Positions 24,002 to 31,710 of a stretch of DNA of 33,452 nucleotides are shown piece by piece. The position numbers were made by a program, and so were the translations under genes. The stretch's first letter is position 1. Each line of letters opens with the position of its first letter. Source of the DNA: Acidithiobacillus ferrianus (GTDB lineage: Bacteria > Pseudomonadota > Gammaproteobacteria > Acidithiobacillales > Acidithiobacillaceae); assembly GCF_010378095.1 (NCBI RefSeq), contig NZ_WNJL01000016.1, forward strand, positions 1-33,452. Direction: 5' to 3'. Below the pieces are notes generated by a model. It searched no databases. It had not been told where the DNA came from and saw only the letters and a list, made by a program, of their open reading frames with translations.

Positions 24002-25582
24002 ATGGGGGAACCCGCAGAGTCATTCAATATTGATTCCGAACTGACCGTGGTTCAGGAAGCGGCGCAGTTGATTACAGAAGATGTTGATCTGGACCAATCT
24101 ATTCGCCGAATTTTGCGCTTATTGTCGCATCTGCACGGATTGAATCGCGGCCGGGTGCTGCTCGCCGAAGGAAATGACCCGAAAAAGTTAATTACCATTC
24201 GATATTCTTATGGTCTTACCTCCGAAGAAATAAAGAAAGGTAGATACGTAGCAGGAGAAGGCGTTACTGGATATGTTTACAAAACGGGGAAGATCGCATT
24301 AGTACAGGATATCGACGAGGAAGAGAAATATTTAACGCGGGCTGTATTCAGAAATGTTTTACCGAATGAAATGGTGGCCTATATCGCGGTGCCCATTTTT
24401 TGGGGTAAAAAGACCATAGGTGTACTGGCGGTTCACAGATTACGTAAACGCAAGAGGCCATTCCAACGTGATATTACGTTACTCAAGGTCATTGCAACAT
24501 TAATCGGTCAAGGATTACGTATCGAAGAGATGGTGGCAGCGCGCACCGCCGACCTCGAGTCTAAAAACCAGCTACTCATAAATAAAATGGAGAGCCGTGG
24601 GGCCGCACATGGCATTATAGGCCAGAGCCCTCTCCTGCAGGAGGCCGTCCAACAAGCATTTCTGGTGGCCCCGACCAATACGAATGTCTTGTTACAAGGG
24701 GAGTCCGGAACCGGCAAGGAACTTTTCGCACGCATGATCCATATCGCAAGCGCGCGTTCGGGGGGGGCATTCGTCAGTATTAATTGCGCGGCTATCCCCA
24801 ACTCGCTCATCGAGTCTGAATTATTCGGATATGAACGAGGTGCTTTCACCGGAGCGGTATCGACTAAAATCGGGCGCATGGAGCTGGCGTCTGGTGGCAC
24901 GCTTTTTTTAGACGAGATTGGGGATCTGGAACTAGCGTTACAGGCAAAGCTGCTGCGTGTTATAGAGTATAAAACGATACAACGGGTGGGTGGGACGAAA
25001 GATATTGCTGTCGATATCCGCATTGTCTCGGCCAGTCATAAGAATTTGCAACTCGCTGTTCAGGACAGTCAGTTTCGTCTAGATTTATTTTATCGATTGA
25101 ATGTTTTTCCATTACGAATTCCCGCTCTTCGGGAGCGCGGAGGGGACATCCGACTTCTCGCGCAACATTTCTTGAATAAATCCAATGGTGAGTTTTCGAA
25201 GGAGATGAAATTCAACAGTGATGCGTTGGCAGCCTTGGAGCGCTATGCCTGGCCAGGGAACGTACGGCAACTCGAAAATGTTATCAAACGCTTACTATTG
25301 TTGAGTGATAGTCGACTTATAGACGGTCATCTGGTCGAAGATGTGCTTGCGCATGAAATTTCCTCTGAAACTTTGATAAGTCATACCGTGCATAACACAG
25401 AACCGGGCGCGTCACCCGGAGATGTGCGTCCATACATGAAGGTTGTCTCCGATGAAGTAGGCGAGATTCAAGAGGCGTTGAGGAGGCAGCGGGGCAACAA
25501 AACCCGCGCTGCGATGAGCTTGGGGCTGACTCCACGGCAACTGACGTACCGCATGATAAAATTGAAGATTAAAAACGAATGA
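24002..25582 (+). CDS. Sigma-54-dependent activator, GAF-AAA-Fis (NifA-like)
   Basis: A 526-residue bacterial enhancer-binding protein. Residues 25-175 are a GAF sensory domain. Residues 205-430 are the AAA+ domain with Walker A G-E-S-G-T-G-K-E (233-240), the sigma-54 contact loop G-A-F-T-G-A (280-285), Walker B F-L-D-E-I-G (302-307) and the N-V-R-Q-L-E-N segment. A Fis-type HTH ends the protein ([18 protein letters not shown]). This domain order and the T-P-R-Q-L-x-Y helix are NifA-like, but no nitrogenase gene is near. AGGAGG at 23981-23986 would suit a TTG start at 23996 even better than ATG 24002. It very probably drives the promoter at 25720. Confidence 0.95.
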   Translation: MGEPAESFNIDSELTVVQEAAQLITEDVDLDQSIRRILRLLSHLHGLNRGRVLLAEGNDPKKLITIRYSYGLTSEEIKKGRYVAGEGVTGYVYKTGKIALVQDIDEEEKYLTRAVFRNVLPNEMVAYIAVPIFWGKKTIGVLAVHRLRKRKRPFQRDITLLKVIATLIGQGLRIEEMVAARTADLESKNQLLINKMESRGAAHGIIGQSPLLQEAVQQAFLVAPTNTNVLLQGESGTGKELFARMIHIASARSGGAFVSINCAAIPNSLIESELFGYERGAFTGAVSTKIGRMELASGGTLFLDEIGDLELALQAKLLRVIEYKTIQRVGGTKDIAVDIRIVSASHKNLQLAVQDSQFRLDLFYRLNVFPLRIPALRERGGDIRLLAQHFLNKSNGEFSKEMKFNSDALAALERYAWPGNVRQLENVIKRLLLLSDSRLIDGHLVEDVLAHEISSETLISHTVHNTEPGASPGDVRPYMKVVSDEVGEIQEALRRQRGNKTRAAMSLGLTPRQLTYRMIKLKIKNE

Positions 25583-25620
25583 ACAATCTGATCGAAAAAA
25601 GGGTGAGTCGGTAAATCGAA

Positions 25621-25662
25621 TATGACAAAATTAGCAATGTTAACATTGTTGATATTGTCATA
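25621..25662. promoter_or_regulatory. 42-bp palindrome, putative enhancer (UAS) of the activator
   Basis: Outer arms TATGACAA (25621-25628) and TTGTCATA (25655-25662) and an inner perfect dyad CAATGTTAACATTG (25635-25648) share one centre at 25641.5. It lies about 80 bases upstream of the -24 element, the usual place for an enhancer of a sigma-54 activator. An AT-rich stretch between them (25688-25720) could carry the DNA bend or an IHF site. Confidence 0.85.
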
Positions 25663-25719
25663 CTCTGGGTGCCTGCGGCAAAAATAGCAACATATTGTAA
25701 TTATTAAAATAATATATTT

Positions 25720-25734
25720 TGGCATGTGTCTTGC
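25720..25734 (+). promoter_or_regulatory. Sigma-54 promoter (-24/-12)
   Basis: TGGCATGTGTCTTGC matches the consensus TGGCAC-N5-TTGC at nearly every key base, with GG and GC exactly ten bases apart. Transcription should start near 25746, leaving a leader of about 30 bases before osmC-like ATG 25777. No comparable element is seen before later genes, so all seven are likely served from here. Confidence 0.93.
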
Positions 25735-25776
25735 CTAGACAAGATTGCTTCAATAATCACTTGTCTGGAGAACACC

Positions 25777-26325
25777 ATGAGCGCATCCGCCGAAACAGTT
25801 ACCGCTTCTATAAATTACTTACGTCCCATCGATTCGAATGGCCTCGTCGCTTTAGGCGAAAAAGGTAAATTCAATCCGGACGCCGTTGTCACCCTCAAAG
25901 CAAAGACCGTTTGTGAAGGTCAGTTCCGCATGCAAACGTATGTACGCGACCTTCAACCCCTGTTGATTGACGAGCCACCGCACCTGCTGGGAGAAAATAA
26001 TGCGCCCAACCCTTCGGAAGCTGTTCTGGCTACCCTCGGTGCATGCCTTGCTGTGGGCGTGCACGCAAATGCTACTGCCCGGGGGGTGAAACTCACGCGA
26101 CTGGAATTACAACTGGAAGGCGATATCAACGTGACCGCCGTATGGGGTACGGGCGATCTCGATCCCGGCAAGGAACTGGGATTTACCGATGTACGCGTCA
26201 GGATCTCCGCAGACGGGGATGCGCCCAAATCGGTAATCGACGAAATCATCGCACATTCCAATGTCTGGTCCCCGGTGGCCAATACGCTAAGGCGGAACGT
26301 CAACCTGCTGGTCGAGCCCGTCTAA
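25777..26325 (+). CDS. OsmC-family protein lacking the second cysteine
   Basis: A 182-residue OsmC/Ohr-fold protein. The central helix L-G-A-C-L-A-V-G (C90) is the first peroxidatic-type Cys. In OsmC the second Cys lies in a C-P-V-x-N-T-L motif; here it reads W-S-P-V-A-N-T-L, with W164 in place of the Cys. The thiol pair needed for hydroperoxide reduction is therefore incomplete, which suggests binding or one-thiol chemistry rather than peroxidase action. ATG 25777 has GGAG six bases upstream. It is the first gene after the sigma-54 promoter; similar proteins are found next to flavin-dependent sulfur-scavenging enzymes, a context analogy only. Confidence 0.88.
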   Translation: MSASAETVTASINYLRPIDSNGLVALGEKGKFNPDAVVTLKAKTVCEGQFRMQTYVRDLQPLLIDEPPHLLGENNAPNPSEAVLATLGACLAVGVHANATARGVKLTRLELQLEGDINVTAVWGTGDLDPGKELGFTDVRVRISADGDAPKSVIDEIIAHSNVWSPVANTLRRNVNLLVEPV

Positions 26326-26351
26326 GCCCACACTCAGGAGCACGATCCATC

Positions 26352-27476
26352 GTGAATCAGTTCGCCAGAAATTTAATGGACAACGACTGGTCCGAGGCCG
26401 CGATGCTGGATGCAGTATCGGCAGTCATTCGTCGAGATCTGCAGCCCATGACGACGCAAATTGATCTTGAAGGCATATACCCCGAGCGGGTGATGCGCAA
26501 TCTCGGTGCCGCAGGGGCATTTTACCATCACTTGCCGGCCTCAGGTCACGTAGAAAGCATGAACCTACCGGTGGCCGTCAAGGCCATGAGCCGTGTCTCC
26601 GAGGAATGCATGTCTACCGGCTTCGCGGTGTGGTGCCAGGACACCTGTGGATGGTATCTGGAGAATGCCGCAAATTCCATGGTGCAGGAGCAATGGATTC
26701 GTACAGTGGCATCCGGGAAAACCCTGGGTGGTACCGGAATGTCAAATACCATGAAAGCCTTTGCAGGGATTGAAAGACTGCGATTGCAGGGCAGGCGCGT
26801 AGAAGGCGGATATCTAGTCAATGGTAATTTGCCCTGGGTATCCAATCTGGGACGGGGACATGTCTTTGGAACCCTGTTTGCCCTTGAAGGAGCATCCCAT
26901 CAGTCGGTAATGACGCTCGTGGATTGTGATATGCCGGGATTTACCCTCAAGCAAATGGCGCATTTCACGGCACTGGAAGGTTCTGGGACATATGCCTGTA
27001 TTTTTGACGATGTCTTTATTCCAGATGCGATGATTATTGATGAGAACGGAGCGGCCTTTTTGCATCACAGTAAAGCGGGAATCGTACTGCTGCAAATAGG
27101 TATGGGACTGGGTGTCGCACAGTCCTGTATTGACATCAGCAGAGAGACAGAATCATTGTTGAGTCATGTAAACCGATATCTGGATGATCGTCCTGACGAT
27201 CTACAAAATGAATTGAATGAAATAAACGAAGCGGTAATGGCTTTGGCAGAAACGCCTTACGAATACGCCAAGGAATATTTTCGGGCAGTTTTGCAGGTGC
27301 GTCTGCGGGTAAGTGAGATCACGCTTCGCTCAGCACAATCTGCCATGCTGCATTCCGGGGCTAAAGGTTACCTGCGGACGGCACCCGCCCAGCGCAAGCT
27401 CCGCGAAGCCTATTTTGTGGCCATGATAACGCCATCCATAAAACATCTACGTAAAGAGCTTGCGGAGATGAGCTAG
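26352..27476 (+). CDS. Acyl-CoA-dehydrogenase-fold flavoprotein, probably a monooxygenase or oxidase
   Basis: A 374-residue protein from GTG 26352 (AGGAG at 26336-26340). The middle region (about residues 120-160) carries G-K-T-L-G-G-T-G-M-S-N-T, the flavin-contact strand, and P-W-V-S-N-L-G-R-G-H-V-F-G. The C-terminal four-helix bundle reads S-A-M-L-H-S-G-A-K-G-Y. In true acyl-CoA dehydrogenases a catalytic Glu lies in a Y-E-G-T motif after this; by eye the aligned segment reads A-M-I-T-P-S-I-K, with no Glu. That points away from beta-oxidation and toward flavin monooxygenases of the same fold, such as DszC or SfnB types. The following rubredoxin/reductase gene could supply electrons. Substrate unknown. 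Confidence 0.82.
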   Translation: MNQFARNLMDNDWSEAAMLDAVSAVIRRDLQPMTTQIDLEGIYPERVMRNLGAAGAFYHHLPASGHVESMNLPVAVKAMSRVSEECMSTGFAVWCQDTCGWYLENAANSMVQEQWIRTVASGKTLGGTGMSNTMKAFAGIERLRLQGRRVEGGYLVNGNLPWVSNLGRGHVFGTLFALEGASHQSVMTLVDCDMPGFTLKQMAHFTALEGSGTYACIFDDVFIPDAMIIDENGAAFLHHSKAGIVLLQIGMGLGVAQSCIDISRETESLLSHVNRYLDDRPDDLQNELNEINEAVMALAETPYEYAKEYFRAVLQVRLRVSEITLRSAQSAMLHSGAKGYLRTAPAQRKLREAYFVAMITPSIKHLRKELAEMS

Positions 27477-27536
27477 GACTCACGCTTGGTCGGGATGAAA
27501 CCAGAAAAACATGCAAGCTAAGCGCAGAGGAACCCA

Positions 27537-28922
27537 ATGCATAGCAAAAATTATGAACGCTGGATCTGTGAAGCCTGCGGGTTTATATACGATGAAGCGC
27601 AAGGTGATCCGGATTCAGGACTCGCACCAGGAACGTGCTATGCGGACATACCAGAAGGGTGGGAATGTCCTTTGTGCGGTATGCGCAAGAGTGATCTGCG
27701 ACTGTTGACCGATTCTCCGGCGGGTGATTTGCGAAAAACCGAACACATAAAAACACCTGACCGGTGCGAATGTCGTGGAGGAGCTGAATATATTGTTATT
27801 GTGGGTGCGGGATTTGCAGGGTGGTCGGTTGCAGAGGCCCTAAGACGTATTGGATCCTCCGCACCGGTGCTACTGATCAGCAGCTGCAGAGGTGATTTCT
27901 ATTCCAAGCCGTCGCTCTCTGGAGCTCTGGCCGATGGAAAGACAGCCCAGGATCTCATTTACGAGGATGCGTTTAGCAGAGCGCAGCGGCTGAACATCCA
28001 AATTCGTACCGACACGCCGGTGATCCAGTTGGATCCTTCACGGAAGAGATTGATCACTTCACACGGCTCTATCGCTTATGGAAAATTGGTGCTTGCCCTT
28101 GGTGCACACCAACGTGAGCTAGCGCTACGCGGTAATGCCGCACATAACGTACATGCCGTGAATGACCTTGCGGATTACATGAAACTCCGCCAAAAGCTGG
28201 ACTCCGGCCCTAAACTGGTGACGATTTTGGGTTCCGGCCTCATTGGGTGCGAGTTTGCGGATGATATCTCCGGCGCCGGACATGCCGTAACGATGGTGGA
28301 CCCCAATCACTGGCCCCTGTCGCGACTGCTTCCAGAGGAAATGGCGATAGACCTGCAGAAGCAACTGAATGACAAAGGGATAGTTTTTCATCTTGGTACT
28401 ATTCTTACGACGCTGGAATATTCTGCGGGCCGCTATCGGGCAGTTCTCCAGAATGGGGTCACCTTCGAGACAGATATAGTGGTCATCGCCGCTGGATTGA
28501 TACCTAATACCGGTCTGGCAGAGCGCACCGGATTGAAGGTTGACAAGGGGATCAGCGTGGATCTTCAGATGCAGTCTTCCATCAGCGATATATACGCCTT
28601 AGGTGACTGTGCCTCCGTAGAGGGTACGGTATACTCATACATCGAACCGATCAAACATCAGGCAGAAACAATTGCAGAAAATCTGACTGGCCAGCGTTCT
28701 TTATTCTCCAAAAAACCAACGATTATAAAAGTAAAAACACCCACTTTTCCGTTGGCTGCATGTCAAATCAGAAAGACTGAAACCAGAGCATGGACAGTGG
28801 TTGAGAGGCAAGAGCATGGTTGTAGAATGGAGTTGACAGATGAACACGGAGAATTGGCGGCAGTTGCGATATCCGGCTTTGAAAAATTAGCAGCCAGAGA
28901 ATTATATAAATACTGCATGTGA
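27537..28922 (+). CDS. Rubredoxin-rubredoxin reductase fusion
   Basis: A 461-residue electron-transfer protein. Residues 1-57 form a rubredoxin with C11, C14, C44 and C47 (C-E-A-C-G and C-P-L-C-G) binding one iron. After a 25-residue linker comes an FAD/NAD(P)H reductase: G-A-G-F-A-G for FAD (90-95), L-G-S-G-L-I-G-C-E for NAD(P)H (about 229-237) and A-L-G-D-C-A (about 353-358). Electrons pass from NAD(P)H through FAD to the rubredoxin iron, and in known systems to an oxygenase. AGAGGA precedes the ATG. Position right after the flavoprotein gene suggests that enzyme is the acceptor, but reduction of oxygen or another partner is also possible. Confidence 0.92.
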   Translation: MHSKNYERWICEACGFIYDEAQGDPDSGLAPGTCYADIPEGWECPLCGMRKSDLRLLTDSPAGDLRKTEHIKTPDRCECRGGAEYIVIVGAGFAGWSVAEALRRIGSSAPVLLISSCRGDFYSKPSLSGALADGKTAQDLIYEDAFSRAQRLNIQIRTDTPVIQLDPSRKRLITSHGSIAYGKLVLALGAHQRELALRGNAAHNVHAVNDLADYMKLRQKLDSGPKLVTILGSGLIGCEFADDISGAGHAVTMVDPNHWPLSRLLPEEMAIDLQKQLNDKGIVFHLGTILTTLEYSAGRYRAVLQNGVTFETDIVVIAAGLIPNTGLAERTGLKVDKGISVDLQMQSSISDIYALGDCASVEGTVYSYIEPIKHQAETIAENLTGQRSLFSKKPTIIKVKTPTFPLAACQIRKTETRAWTVVERQEHGCRMELTDEHGELAAVAISGFEKLAARELYKYCM

Positions 28923-28945
28923 TAACAAAAGATTACCATTTGCGA

Positions 28946-28961
28946 GTTAATATATATTAAC
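28946..28961. promoter_or_regulatory. 16-bp perfect palindrome before the FNT gene
   Basis: GTTAATATATATTAAC is a perfect dyad 17 bases upstream of the FNT start. The core GTTAA also occurs in the UAS palindrome. It may be a secondary operator, or only an AT-rich coincidence; no promoter elements are clear around it. Confidence 0.35.
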
Positions 28962-28978
28962 AGTATAGAGGAACTATA

Positions 28979-29884
28979 ATGGAAATAGTACCAGAAGAGA
29001 TCCAACCTAAGGTTGGTAGAATATTACCACAAAGATTTATGGAGCCGAAATCTATCAGCGAAACACTCGATGCTTTCACGAGTATAGCCGTTACAAAGTG
29101 GTCCCGACCGTTAGGATTCTTTTTCCAATCCATTGCGGGTGGTGCAATGGTATGCTTTGGAGTAATTCTTGCGATTGCGACCGGTGCAGGAATTGCTACT
29201 CCAGGTATAGCTAATCTAGTAAGCGGTTTAGTTTTCGGGTTTTCATTTGTAGCCATTATGGTATCAGGCGCATCCCTGATAACCTCGGATATGGCCGCTG
29301 GATTTGTTGCTATGAGCCGCAGAAAAATGACGTTCTCTTCCTATATCAGCTTCTTACTGGTAGGCTGGATAGGAAATATCGTTGGAGCGTTCATTTTTAT
29401 TGGCATTGTAGCCGCCGGGCCAGGCGCATATGCGAAACCCATATTTCTTGATCGAGCGCACTTGATAGCGCTATCAAAAGTCGGACCAGATGCCATATCC
29501 GTTTTTTGTATGGCAATTATTTGTACGTGGTTGTTACAAACCTCCTTTTTTCTCTATGTGAAGGCTCGTACAGACATCGGTAAAATGGTGGTGGCTTGGT
29601 ACGGACCGTTGGCATTCGTAGCCGGTATGACCGAGCATTGTATCGCTAACATCGGAATGATCGGATTACCGCTTCTTATGCAAAGCCGATACATTGCGCT
29701 AAACAGTGCTGCCTTAGCCACCCCTGCTAGTAAAATAAAACTACTCACTTGGGGTTTTGGACATTTTGGTCTCTTGCGTAATGAACTTATAGTTTGGGCC
29801 GGAAACTGGATAGGTGGCACCGTTTTTGTTGCGATATTATTCATGATGATCTCTTTGGCCTATGACAAGACTAGGCCAGTATAA
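28979..29884 (+). CDS. Formate/nitrite transporter family channel, atypical
   Basis: A 301-residue inner-membrane channel of the FocA/NirC/HSC pentameric family. Six to seven helices are visible; the first loop signature appears as G-A-S-L-I-T-S (T102). H220 in T-E-H-C-I-A-N-I corresponds to the conserved pore His. By eye, the Asn next to Cys in FocA (C-N-L-M-V-C) is Met here (C-M-A-I-I-C), so the pore pair His-Asn is changed. The family moves small monovalent anions or their acids: formate, nitrite, hydrosulfide. Next to cyanase and rhodanese, cyanate, cyanide, thiocyanate or hydrosulfide are candidates; this is inference. GAGGAA precedes the ATG. Confidence 0.88.
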   Translation: MEIVPEEIQPKVGRILPQRFMEPKSISETLDAFTSIAVTKWSRPLGFFFQSIAGGAMVCFGVILAIATGAGIATPGIANLVSGLVFGFSFVAIMVSGASLITSDMAAGFVAMSRRKMTFSSYISFLLVGWIGNIVGAFIFIGIVAAGPGAYAKPIFLDRAHLIALSKVGPDAISVFCMAIICTWLLQTSFFLYVKARTDIGKMVVAWYGPLAFVAGMTEHCIANIGMIGLPLLMQSRYIALNSAALATPASKIKLLTWGFGHFGLLRNELIVWAGNWIGGTVFVAILFMMISLAYDKTRPV

Positions 29885-29930
29885 CATATGTGACATATAA
29901 GGTTACTTTTCAGATATAGGGCAGAACGAT

Positions 29931-31181
29931 ATGACATCTTCAAAAACTTATGACGCGAAATCCGCGTTTCTGGCATTTTTAACGATTTATTCCATCACCA
30001 CTCTGCCCGCATATTCTGATCCCCTAACTCAGGCACTGTCAAAGGGGAGTTATACCCTCCAGTTCAGACCTCGCTATGAATTCGTGCAACAGCCTGGACT
30101 CGATGAAGCTCAAGCATTCACCGTTCGCACGATGTTGGCATTATCATCGCACCAGGAATATGGATTAATCGGCTATGTCCAGTTTATCAATGTGAGCAGT
30201 CTGCTCAACCACTACAACAGTCTCCTGAACGGAAAGACTCAGTATTCGATCATACCCGATCCAGAAGAAACCGGCGTCAATCAGTTTTATATTCAGTACA
30301 CGGGCTGGCGAGGCATAAAAGCACGTGTGGGTCGTCAAGAAATCGTTTTGAATGATAGCCGGTTCGTGGGTAATGTTAATTTTTTTCAAACCCCTCAAAG
30401 TTTCGATGCCGTCTCTCTTCACGATAACGTTGATAGGCAGATTCATCTTTTTGGCGCATACAGTTGGCGGATCAAAAACATTCTGAATCAACTGGAAGCA
30501 TCCAAGACGTTTCTCGCCCAAGCATCATTTGTTCCAAATAAATTCCTCCAGACTGATTTTTTTTGGTATTGGTATGGAAATCAGTCTAGAACCCAGATAC
30601 CTGGAGCTGCAGCTTGTTTACTGCCAGGTGTGCAGGCCTGTAACGACCAAACCATAGGAATCCGCGTTTCCGGAAAGATACCGTTAACCCGATCATACCG
30701 ATTACAGTACGATGGTAGCTATGCGAAACAGCTCCCGTATGACCGTGGTAGTCCATTGGTTAACGCATCTTACGTGCATGGTGGCGTGGGTCTCTCCTGG
30801 CGGAATCTTGGCATTCATGCCGATTACATGGTGATGGGCTCTAATAAAAATGGCACGTATGGCTTCCAGACGCCGCTGGCAACGAAACATCTGTTCAATG
30901 GCTGGGCAGACATCTTTTTAACTACTCCAAAAGAAGGGTTAAAAAGCCTGTATTTTACTGCGAAGGCACAGTGGATGAATACTAAATTTCTTGCGAGATA
31001 TTATTCTTTTGATTCTAGTTATCATTCCATGTACTATGGACATGAAGTCGATCTTTCCGCTATTCACCGCATTGACTCAGTTTGGCTTTTCGGAGCGCAA
31101 TATGCAGACTTTATCTCAGCTGATAGTTTATTCAAAAACACCCAGGCTGGTTGGGTTTTTGTCAATGCAAACTTTACATAG
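29931..31181 (+). CDS. Outer-membrane channel, alginate-export-like beta barrel
   Basis: A 416-residue protein with a signal peptide (hydrophobic run to about residue 30, L-P-A-Y-S-D). The mature part alternates strands and ends with an aromatic-rich W-V-F-V-N-A-N-F-T, the terminal strand recognised by the Bam machinery. Near residues 130-165 it has K-A-R-V-G-R-Q-E-I-V-L-N-D-S-R-F-V-G-N, which is the signature of the AlgE-like export-porin group. It likely lets the substrate or product of the pathway through the outer membrane. It sits 46 bases after the FNT gene, giving an inner plus outer membrane route in one operon. Confidence 0.82.
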   Translation: MTSSKTYDAKSAFLAFLTIYSITTLPAYSDPLTQALSKGSYTLQFRPRYEFVQQPGLDEAQAFTVRTMLALSSHQEYGLIGYVQFINVSSLLNHYNSLLNGKTQYSIIPDPEETGVNQFYIQYTGWRGIKARVGRQEIVLNDSRFVGNVNFFQTPQSFDAVSLHDNVDRQIHLFGAYSWRIKNILNQLEASKTFLAQASFVPNKFLQTDFFWYWYGNQSRTQIPGAAACLLPGVQACNDQTIGIRVSGKIPLTRSYRLQYDGSYAKQLPYDRGSPLVNASYVHGGVGLSWRNLGIHADYMVMGSNKNGTYGFQTPLATKHLFNGWADIFLTTPKEGLKSLYFTAKAQWMNTKFLARYYSFDSSYHSMYYGHEVDLSAIHRIDSVWLFGAQYADFISADSLFKNTQAGWVFVNANFT

Positions 31182-31241
31182 AGCACCAGAATGTTTTTGT
31201 AGGAATCGGCAAACACTCAGCAACCTGTATGGAGCTAATAA

Positions 31242-31685
31242 ATGAACAGATCCGATGTCAACGCATTAATACTAGAGAAAAAACGTTCACATGGCCTCCG
31301 CTGGAAGGAGGTGAGCGCTCAGCTGGGGGCCAGCAAGGAATGGTGCACTGCTGCTCTCCTGGGACAGATGCCGCTATCAGCTGAGCAGGCGCGTGTGATT
31401 ACCCAATTACTGGATCTTCCTGAGGAGGCTGAGCGCATCCTACAGGAAGTTCCCTCACGTGGGTGTCTATCAACTGCTGTTCCTACAGACCCCACCATTT
31501 ACAGATTTTACGAGATCTTGCAGGTATATGGAACCACCATAAAAGAACTAATTCATGAGGAGTTCGGCGACGGAATTATGAGTGCCATTGATTTTTCGAT
31601 GGATATTTCCCGAGTAAAAGATGAGCACGGCGATCGGATCAAGATCACCTTGAACGGTAAATACCTGAAATACAAAACTTACTGA
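31242..31685 (+). CDS. cynS: Cyanase (cyanate hydratase)
   Basis: A 147-residue cyanase that turns cyanate and bicarbonate into ammonia and carbon dioxide. Residues 1-80 form the helical N-terminal domain. The catalytic domain follows with R88, E91 and S114 in Y-R-F-Y-E-I-L and G-I-M-S-A-I-D-F, an exact offset of eight from R96, E99 and S122 of the E. coli enzyme. All three are present, so it should be active. Here it follows an outer-membrane channel rather than cynR or cynT; carbonic anhydrase is not in the window. It gives the clearest hint that cyanate arises in this pathway. Confidence 0.97.
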   Translation: MNRSDVNALILEKKRSHGLRWKEVSAQLGASKEWCTAALLGQMPLSAEQARVITQLLDLPEEAERILQEVPSRGCLSTAVPTDPTIYRFYEILQVYGTTIKELIHEEFGDGIMSAIDFSMDISRVKDEHGDRIKITLNGKYLKYKTY

Positions 31686-31710
31686 AAAATCGTTAGGAAT
31701 GAGGTGCGAT

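Noticed and set aside
24002..25582. Calling the activator NifA itself
   Set aside because: The domain order and HTH are NifA-like, but no nitrogen-fixation gene is in the window and the adjacent target operon is unrelated.
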